Assembly (NCBI RefSeq): GCF_965638725.1
Contig: NC_134952.1
Coordinates: 66,927,424-66,991,423 of the forward strand
DNA length: 64,000 nt
Direction: 5' to 3'
From: Aptenodytes patagonicus
Lineage: Eukaryota > Chordata > Aves > Sphenisciformes > Spheniscidae
The translations under genes were made by a program, and so were the position numbers. Of this stretch, positions 55,991-64,000 are shown in pieces (the stretch's first letter is position 1; the number at the start of each line of letters is the position of its first letter). Below the pieces are notes generated by a model. That model had not been told where the DNA came from. It did no database searches and saw only the letters and a list, made by a program, of their open reading frames with translations.

Positions 55991-58900
55991 GGCCCTGCCC
56001 AGGGCTGGGGAGCCTGGAGAAGCGTCTGTCACTCCGACCCGCCTTGGGGAGTGAGGGCAGTGGAGGAGAGGAGCTAGGTTATGTCCTGTCTGGCATTATC
56101 TGTGTCCATTTGTGGTTTTGGAGTTCAGGCCCTTAGGCAGAAACCTAAATCCGTATGAATTTAGTGGTTGTGCAGACTCTGGTATGTGCTCCTTGAACCT
56201 GCAGGAACGCGAAATAAACCTTGTTACCTAAGGCTGTACCATGTCCTGGGTGCGGTTGTCTCTGCTTGGTGTCAGCTGTTTCCCACCTGAAAGAAATGAT
56301 GTGGGGTCATGCTCTTGGAGGAGGGTATAAATGTCTGGCAGCATGCCCAGCGTATGCGACGGCAAGTGCCAGGAGTGCTGATGCTCAGAGACACGGACTC
56401 CCATCTGAGTTGAGCATGTCCAGCACCTCAGTTGCCATCTTCCCCTAAATTCTCTGTGAAAGTGAGCTTCTTGCAAAGGAACTGCTTTCTGGACGGGACA
56501 TAGTTCATATGTGTATGAAAACGCTCCCTCTGAGGCTCATAGTGGTGGTGAGGAAGAGTATTTTAAAATGGCTGATGGAAATGATCTGGTTTAAATCTTT
56601 ATTATGCTTTTTCCAAGGAGGAGGGGAACGTAAACGAACAAAACAGTTGTAAGGAGGAAAAGTAAAATGATGCAATGCGCAGCCTGTGGCAATTCAGTAT
56701 ACATCAGTATGTGATTATGGGAAGTAGGTCTTGTCTAATTTTGTCTTGTTCTATGAGGTTTTCAGTCAAACCTTGCTCATGTACTTCAGTGCCTTCAAGA
56801 TCCTTGGTACTTGGCTAATAAAAGTGGCATCTGTTAAATGCATCTTAAAATGTTTTAAGGCTTTTGGTGAGAATGAACTTGTTTGAAGTACTTTCTGGGG
56901 CTCTGAGTGGTATGAGGATAACTCTTAAGAGTAGAAGATGCAGTTGTTACTGGAAAAAAATTTTTGGATAGCAGAAGCTGAGGAGAGGTGAAGGTCACAC
57001 TGGCCTGAGGGAGCAATCCAGATGGCCTAGTAAGATAGTCTTGTTTGGATGACTTGCCTTCACCTGTGATTAACCGCAATTTACATTCTTTATTCTGAGA
57101 TCATTAATAATTATTTTTTAGTGTCATCAAATGTTGGGACAAGAAGTGACTCAAAATGTCTTGGGCAGAAGTATAGAGAAGCAGCTGACGGCACGTTGAT
57201 GATGGTGACTTGTTAGGCTAAGACTAAGAGCTCTTCTGATGCCTAAGGGAGGAAATAATGACTTATTGTGAGAGTTGCCATTACTTTTGCATGAAATACT
57301 TTCTGGAGTTACATGCCATTCATTATATTAAAAATATATGATATTAATACATAATTATATGGTATATAAATATTAAATATACTTAAAAAAAAAGCCAATG
57401 ACAAATTGGGAAGTCTTCTGAGAGGAGTCTGGTAAGTTGGACTTGCTGCAGGAGAGTGAAGAAGCTCAGTCCACCTAGGTAATCCACTTATCTCAACTTG
57501 GCCTTGCTTTGCCTGTGAATTCTTCATGCCCTCATCAGAATACCTGCATGGGGAGAATCCCTGAAAGTGTTTTGTTGTGAAATGTCTCCTGTTCCTTGGC
57601 TCACAAGTCTGTCTTGGTCAGCAGCCTGACAGAGACAGGCTGATAGTCTGCCAGCCAGTTCCAAGCAGCACCTGCAAGAGCCCCTGAAGATACATGTTGT
57701 CGCACCTGACTTCCCAGCCAAAAACCATGTTAACAATGGAGAGTGTTAAATATATAGCTGCTAGCTTTGTGCAGTTGCTCGGATGCCTGAAACTTCCTGG
57801 GCTGTTGAATTGGGTATGCAGGCTTTCTCCTGAGAAGCAGTGGTCTGTTTTGTCACTATGTGAGTCATAGGATGGTGCAGTCTCTGATAGCTGAGACCTT
57901 TTCCAGCACAGTGGTTAACTTAATGGCTTCCTTAAGCTTCCTCTTTGTCTTCCAGCCCTGGATCTCCCAGGCTGTCTCCCCTGTCACTTTGCAGGAGGAT
58001 GGGCTCTTGGGCCTGCAGAGCGCTCAGTCAGGGTGACACTGCTGCTGATGCCTGTGTTACCTCTTGATGGGCTAGATCACAGGAACTGTCTCCAAAGTGG
58101 TGACTGTTTGTGCACCCCAGCTGAATACCAAGTTGCTCTCTGGCTTTGCCTGTTTATATCCCACAGGTTCGCGTAGGGGAGGACACTGTGACTATGTGGT
58201 TTGTTTCCTACACAGCATATATTGTCAGGTAATGTGCTTCATTAAAGCTAATCTGTTGTGAGTGCCCAAATTTGTTAACGTGGGCACCATAGTCCAGGAC
58301 TAGGTAGATGGAGAGTCTACAGTTTGCTGTGGCACGTCTGCTGGTCCACTGTCATGTCAGATGAAACAAGGCATATAAAAATGAGTCTGGTGTTCAGTTG
58401 TCATCTAGGCTGTAGTATGGAGCGAGTTGAGGATGATACTGGACTTGTGCTTGAATTTTTTCCTGCCAGTAAAAACAAATGTGTTCCCACTTGTTTCAGG
58501 GGGGCAGAAGCTTGTTCCCAGTCCTGCAAGCATGGTCCAAGAAAAGGGAGGGGAAAAGCTCCTTTTAAGAACAAAGTGTTCTTGTACTTTGACTATCTGA
58601 CATTACTGACAATGGAGATCAGTTCATGCACAATAGCTTTTTCTCTATGCTGGGCTGCCTCAGCAAGGCACATGCTTCTAACTGAAATGCAGTATGTACG
58701 GGTAGCAGTGTTGAGGATGTGCTTCTGCTGGGTTGTGTTGTGGGTTGCATTTGACCCTTAAGTACTGCACTAGGGACAACCAGCTTTATGTGGAGTATAT
58801 ATTATATAAGTATATTTTTTTTTTTCCTATGTGATAAGGGGAAAAAGAGCAGAAAAGCATGACCAGCTGTACTAATACCAGAGGAATGCAGTACAGCAGG

Positions 58901-61900
58901 CAGACTACTTGCTATTAGAAAACCTGCTTTCCCCATCACGTAGGTATTCCTTAAAATACATTAACTTGCTTCTGAATTGCCTTACCAAACTAAGCAAACT
59001 TTTAGGAAACTGCTCACTTTCTTCTGCCTGTGGCTTCCCTTTCAGTGTTAACAGAAGTATCTCTGGCACATTAGCATTTTTTAAAAAATGTTGGATTACT
59101 GCTACAAAGGCATCTCCAGCAGCTGTTTGCTCCTATGAGGAGCTAGCCTGGGCTAGTCACGCTTGTGAAATCGCTTGCCACGGAAATCTTTCCTATAGCT
59201 GAAATGCTGGGCACTGCCTCTTGTGATCATCACAGCGCGCAGTATTTCTCCCTTTTTGTTTTTAAACATTGTCAGATAGCTTCCAGTTTTAAATTTAGTG
59301 TGTCTTTACCTCTTGGTCTCATTTTTCATGTTAGTCCGTTGCCTCTTTTATAAGCTCTACTATGAGTTGGGGTTGATAAGGCACCTGCAAGCATACCATT
59401 TGAGCTCTCTTGCCAAGCAGTGGAGAAATCCAGCCTTTCAGAAAGTGATTTATCTTTCATTAAGGCACATAGAGCAGCCAGTACTACAGAGCAATCTGTT
59501 TCTATCAGTTTGTAGAAAATCTGGAGGACTAGTTTAGACTGTATGCCTATATATTTGGCAGTAGCGATGAGCCCCGTGAGTGATGATCTCTGCTTGACAG
59601 GGTGCAACTTACCTTGTTATGAACTAATTCCAATAGTCTGGGTTTTTTTTTTCCAGTCTGCTGTTTTCTTTAGGGTGCGCCTAGCTCCCTGAGACAGTGG
59701 GGTTGACTTGTGAGCAGCACTTGTACAGACTGCCCTGCTTGCTCTTTCTAATGGGAAAACATTTCTTGTATTTTTAAACTGTATGGTGTGTGTTACTTGT
59801 GAAATACTAAGAAACGAGCTAGCCTGAGGGAAGTGAAGTTATTAGGTCACACTTGTGTTAAGAAACAGCCCGGCTATAAACTAACATCATCTTATTGTGT
59901 ATTTTGGGCTAATGGTTTGTTGATGGCTGCAAGCACTTCAATGCACCGCCTTCCCCCCCCCCCCCCCCCCCCGCCCCGATCTCTCGAGGCTCTTTGATTG
60001 TGGGGCTTGCAGTTAGCAGAGAAAGCATTTCTTGGGTGGTTGGTTTTGCCGGTTGTGCTGTAATGCACGACAGATGCTTGAAGTCTTAGGTGTTTTTCAC
60101 GTCCTGATCCATCTGGGTTTAATAGCAGCCCCTTGTAACAGAAGCAATTTCTAATAGCTTATTATGCTGCCCTGCAGGGAATGTGCTTTTGCTAAAGAGT
60201 GTAACATTATTCAGTAGCTAGGAGGTGAAGCCAAAGGTACTTGCATTGCAGATGACCCTGGCAATGTGAATGGACCTAAACTTGAGAATAGTATACCTGT
60301 GGGGGGGAAAAAGGACCTTTCAGTGTCTGTGGTCAAACTGTAGGTTGTGGCTGTGCAGGGTAGGTGGGATGGGCTGTTATGTTCTGTCCCAAGTATGCCA
60401 GGCTGCAGTTTCTTCCCATGAACCACTATCAGGATTGCATGTGGTGCTGGGTATAAGGGTGGGGAAGGGAAAAGGAAAATGTGTAAGCTTTTAAATAGGT
60501 GAATCATTGTGGGTTTTTGCCTGTTTCCTCTTTAACTCACTGGTCTCTGAAGCAAGCTTTGCTGACTAATGTCGTTGCGCAGTGTCAATGAAGGCCTCTG
60601 TGTAATTGGTATCCTGCAAGGACTGCCGGGCAGAGGAGAAACAGAGCTCTGAAGTGAGAGAGTAACTCCGAAGGCTGCCAGCTCAGATGTTAACAAGAAG
60701 CATGTCTTGGAGATGTGCCTGATGTGAATGATGCACCCTTGTTTACAGGGCTTGGACTGGCTTTCGGAATAGTATTTTAGCAAATCTGCTGCATAATCTT
60801 GAAGTAAATCCCTGGGCTGTATTAACCTAGACCCCAGTCCTATGAAGGCCATTATGCATGTTTTCCACAGATTCAATAATGAAGGCTTCTTGCACATAGT
60901 AAGGCTGGCAGAGCTGTGTGTTACCCTCTGCTGGGGTTGCATCACTAATTAATGCAGCATCTTTCTGGTCAACAACTCTGATCTGAAACTGCTGTCAATT
61001 TCACAGCATGTTGAACACTGGGATTTCTGATACTGTTGATAAGCAAATGCTGTTAAAGTAACAGCAGTTGTATTCAGAGTTTACCTTACAGTAACAGTTT
61101 GAAGCTGGTGTAAAAGAAGCTGCTTGGTATTTCTGTTGCTGATGCCCTTGGTGTTTTCCTGTAAAGCTGGACCCTTTGTTCTTTGGATACCTGTCCACCA
61201 GGAAGGACTTGCTATGAAGGTGCTATGAAATCTTCGTTACTGAGGTTTGGAGAGCTTCCAAGGAGGAGCGTTCACCTAAACTAGCATATAAACTTTTGCT
61301 CTGAACATGACCTGGCAGTGCCTATAAATAGGGGTGTACCAGTGATCTAACTCCTTATGACTGCACACTTCAGTCATTGTCAGTAATTCTCCCTTCTGAA
61401 TAATCATCAGGCATTGCTATTAAGCCAGAGGTGATACGAAGGTGATAAACGGGGTGAAAGGCAAGGCTCCGTCTGTTAGGGAAACAGTCCCTGAAGTGTT
61501 CCTAATGACTTGACTTGTGATTGATCCTAACGAAGTATCTCTAGATGTGCTTTCATGAAACAACACGTCAAGCTTGGCTTTGGAGATGAGATAGTTGCCT
61601 CTCTGGCAACTGTCTTATCTGGACATGAGTTTTTTTGACATCTCTTGTAAATAATGTGTGAGTCTTGCCTCTGAGGTCTAACTGGATCTTTCTCAAATAC
61701 TGCATAGGTCCTGTATATGTGGGAATTGCTTAATGATGCATAAGTGAAATTGATCTTTTGGCCATTTTGTATAGGCTGTTGGCTTGCTGTATGTTTGGTT
61801 TTTTTAAGGTGCTGATAAGTTAGAAGCCTTTCCTATGAGGATGAGGAGGGAAACCTTCTCAGGGAAAGGTTGATAATGTTTTTCTTGCCTAATGAAGTGT

Positions 61901-64000
61901 GGTATCTTCAGACTGTGCCTTGTGTGATTAAAGCATCCAAGCTACTTTGTCCTGAACAGCTGGAATACCAAAATTTCAAAATCAGACCTGTGGTGGTGGT
62001 TGTGTAGTTTCTGTGGTCATGCTGCTTTCTAACTTCATGTGTTAGTTCAGTGGGTAGCCCCAGCTGCAGAACTACTTTTAATCTGTTCAGGAGCCTGGTG
62101 TTTTATACTTACTCCCCAAAATTGCTTCAGGAATCCCTGCTAAAGACTTAGGTCTGCACCAGGGTACTCAAGACTGCCTGCTCAGCACCAGCTTGCAAGC
62201 TGGGAGAAGGCACTTAGATTTGTGTCCAATGTTACTGGTAAGTGATAAATTCAAAAGACCTGCCAGTCTGCTTTTTGCTCATCTCCCAAGTAGAATGGAG
62301 GCTATGGCTTATAATTGTTTCATGCTTTTTGATCTCTAATACACAAACATTATTTTCCCCTCTGTGGGATGGATCAGCTTACATTGTGATGACTTTGTAG
62401 CATAAAGCTGTTCTTTAGCATAGGAACCAGCTGAAACAGTGATGGATGGTGCAAATCCCTAGCTAGTAGGAAGGAAGGGAAATTGCTCATATTGCTGCAT
62501 GTGGTGTCTCTTCTGTTTTCCAAACTGCGTATAAGCAAACTTTTCACTTGATCAAAGTTCAAATTTTGGCTTTCATAGTGCCTTTATTTCAGGTGCCTGA
62601 GAATAGGTGGAAGGATTAGATTAAGTAAAGTTAAGTAAAAATGTCTTGCTGCTTGGTTGCTGGAACGTGCCTAGTTTTTGGTAATATGGATTGAAGGATG
62701 AAGAAAGCTGACATAGAGGACTTAAAACTAGTTTGCTGTAGCACCTGGTAGACATGGGCCCTTATGAATGCCCAAAGGCTCCTGGCCAAGAGGGGAGCAA
62801 GGGAGGGAGCTGGTCTCCTCCTTGCTAGTTTTATGAAGCATGCTTAAATCCCGTGGGAGATCTGGCATCAAAAGTAAAACTGCCTCAACTATTGACTTGT
62901 GGAGCACAAGTCAGCTGTCCCCTGGAGTGCTCTGTGCAACCTTTGTACAAGGTGCCATGCTGGTGTCAAAGCTTGTGGCGGTGCTCCCATCTCTTGCGAA
63001 GGCTTGGGTAGAGGGCAAAGGGAACTACCTTCTCCAGTCTTCCTCTTTGTCCCTGTCCCCACCATCTCCCAGGTGAGGTACTGTAGCTTTCTGGACTTAG
63101 ATGAACCTGTGGACCAAAGGTCAGACTACTTTGGAAGCAGGAATGTACTTTTCTGAATAGGGTAGATAAATGCATCTAAGCAGTAGAAACTTACTTGGGT
63201 TATATGACCGTGAAATTTCTGTCTGCTTTGGGAAGGGTCCACTGCCTCCTTTGCATAGCAAAGTGTCAAAAGATACTGCAGTACAGTATGATGTTACAAG
63301 TTTTTGAGCGTTACAAAGGCATGTCTCAATAGCCTGTGTCCTCATGGCTTGTGCTGAGGCTCAAATGTTTTGACACTGTCTAGCATGAACTTGTAACTGC
63401 AGGATTTCTGTAGCAAGAGCATTGTGAAGGGACTGTTGCGTGCTCTTTCTGAGCACTAAACAGAAACTCTTCTCCCAGGTTTTGCAAAGCAAAAGGTGGC
63501 AGTGCTAGGTTTTGATTACCTGTTTGAGAGGATTTGGAAGATGAAAACTTATTTTCTCAGCTAGTGTGTATGGCTGAGACCATTAGCCAAGTATATTCTT
63601 ACTCTATGTAATAAGTGACTTACTTGCTTACGGATATTTTAATTCGTTGAATACAGTGGTTCAAGTCTGGTCAGAGAATGATTGCGTCAATGTATTTGCT
63701 GGTCTGCCTATACCCCCAAATGCATTTAGTAGAAGAAGTGTAGAAATGGAGGTATTGTGAATAGTTTCTTCCTTGAACAATGTTTTGTTTTGGTATTTCC
63801 CAAAACTTCTATGGCCATGACACTGCCAAGGATGATGTGTAGCCGTAAAGTACTGAGTTACTCCTACAGGTAAAATTAGTTCCTGGAACAGCTATTGTCT
63901 TGACAGCAGTAGAACTGAGAAAACAAGTTAATATATTGGCAGGCTAGGTTGTGATTCAGTGAGACCTGATATAGTAAGCAGTCCTGGCTGTTCCTGGGAA
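55552..64000 (+). other. Intron 1 of the downstream GPAT3 gene (partial)
   Basis: The sequence from the GTAGGC donor to the window end has no recognisable exon. A possible acceptor followed by TGG at 59697 runs straight into a stop, and one at 62052 reads no family sequence. The longest open frame (145 codons at 58324-58761) resembles nothing known. A 20-C run is at 59953-59972. Confidence 0.6.
59953..59972. repeat. Homopolymer run of 20 C
   Basis: Uninterrupted C run followed by GCCCC, in GPAT3 intron 1. Such runs are assembly- and slippage-prone, so its exact length may not be reliable. Confidence 0.9.

Noticed and set aside
55353-56032. Open frames of 99-175 codons on both strands around the second GPAT3 exon
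   Set aside because: They read past the GT donor at 55552 or lie in other frames. Only the 48 codons at 55408-55551 match the family.
58324-58761. 145-codon open frame in GPAT3 intron 1
   Set aside because: No known domain, cysteine-rich random composition, no promoter or splice context.
59692-59720. Possible acceptor plus TGG as exon 2 of the downstream GPAT3
   Set aside because: The reading runs TGG-GGT-TGA, a stop after two codons, and does not continue into family sequence.
55552-64000. Search for the second coding exon of the downstream GPAT3
   Set aside because: No stretch matching the TGG-GCN-ACN opening and following family residues was seen. The exon is presumed beyond the window.

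Overview
This is a vertebrate nuclear window and almost certainly from a bird. The genes are split into many short exons with GT-AG introns. The gene order HELQ - MRPS18C - ABRAXAS1 - GPAT3 matches the block known from human 4q21 and its amniote counterparts. Introns and intergenic spaces are compact, and the only recognisable interspersed repeats are LTR elements of a type common in bird genomes. The species cannot be read from the sequence.

Layout. Positions 1-5840 (minus) hold the 5' seven coding exons of the DNA repair helicase HELQ; the rest of the gene lies left of the window. Its intron between coding exons 5 and 6 carries a complete solo LTR with a 5-bp target-site duplication. A CpG-island promoter of about 0.4 kb separates the HELQ start (5840) from the start of MRPS18C (6232, plus), a six-exon mitochondrial ribosomal protein gene ending at 8568. 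ABRAXAS1 (minus, 15775 to 9311, nine exons) converges on MRPS18C and starts in its own CpG island. From 16.1 to 23.8 kb I see no gene.

Positions 23886-41175 (plus) hold a complete twelve-exon acyltransferase gene of the GPAT3 family (446 codons). All intron phases agree and the catalytic motifs are intact. Its first coding exon is not in a CpG island. From 42 to 55.2 kb is intergenic, with a truncated minus-strand endogenous retrovirus at about 52.0-53.9 kb. At 55408-55551, inside a strong CpG island, lies the first coding exon of a second GPAT3-family gene in the same orientation. The rest of the window looks like its first intron.

The most notable observation is therefore a head-to-tail GPAT3 tandem pair. 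The downstream copy has the CpG-island promoter and is probably the conserved GPAT3. The upstream copy is more divergent but looks fully functional. The other notable points are the HELQ/MRPS18C bidirectional promoter, the CRE-containing LTRs, a lysine-tRNA-like primer binding site in the retroviral fragment, and a possible AT-rich regulatory block near 46.9-47.3 kb. Exon boundaries were assigned by hand from reading frame, splice consensus and protein family resemblance. Family comparisons rest on general knowledge, not on a database search.
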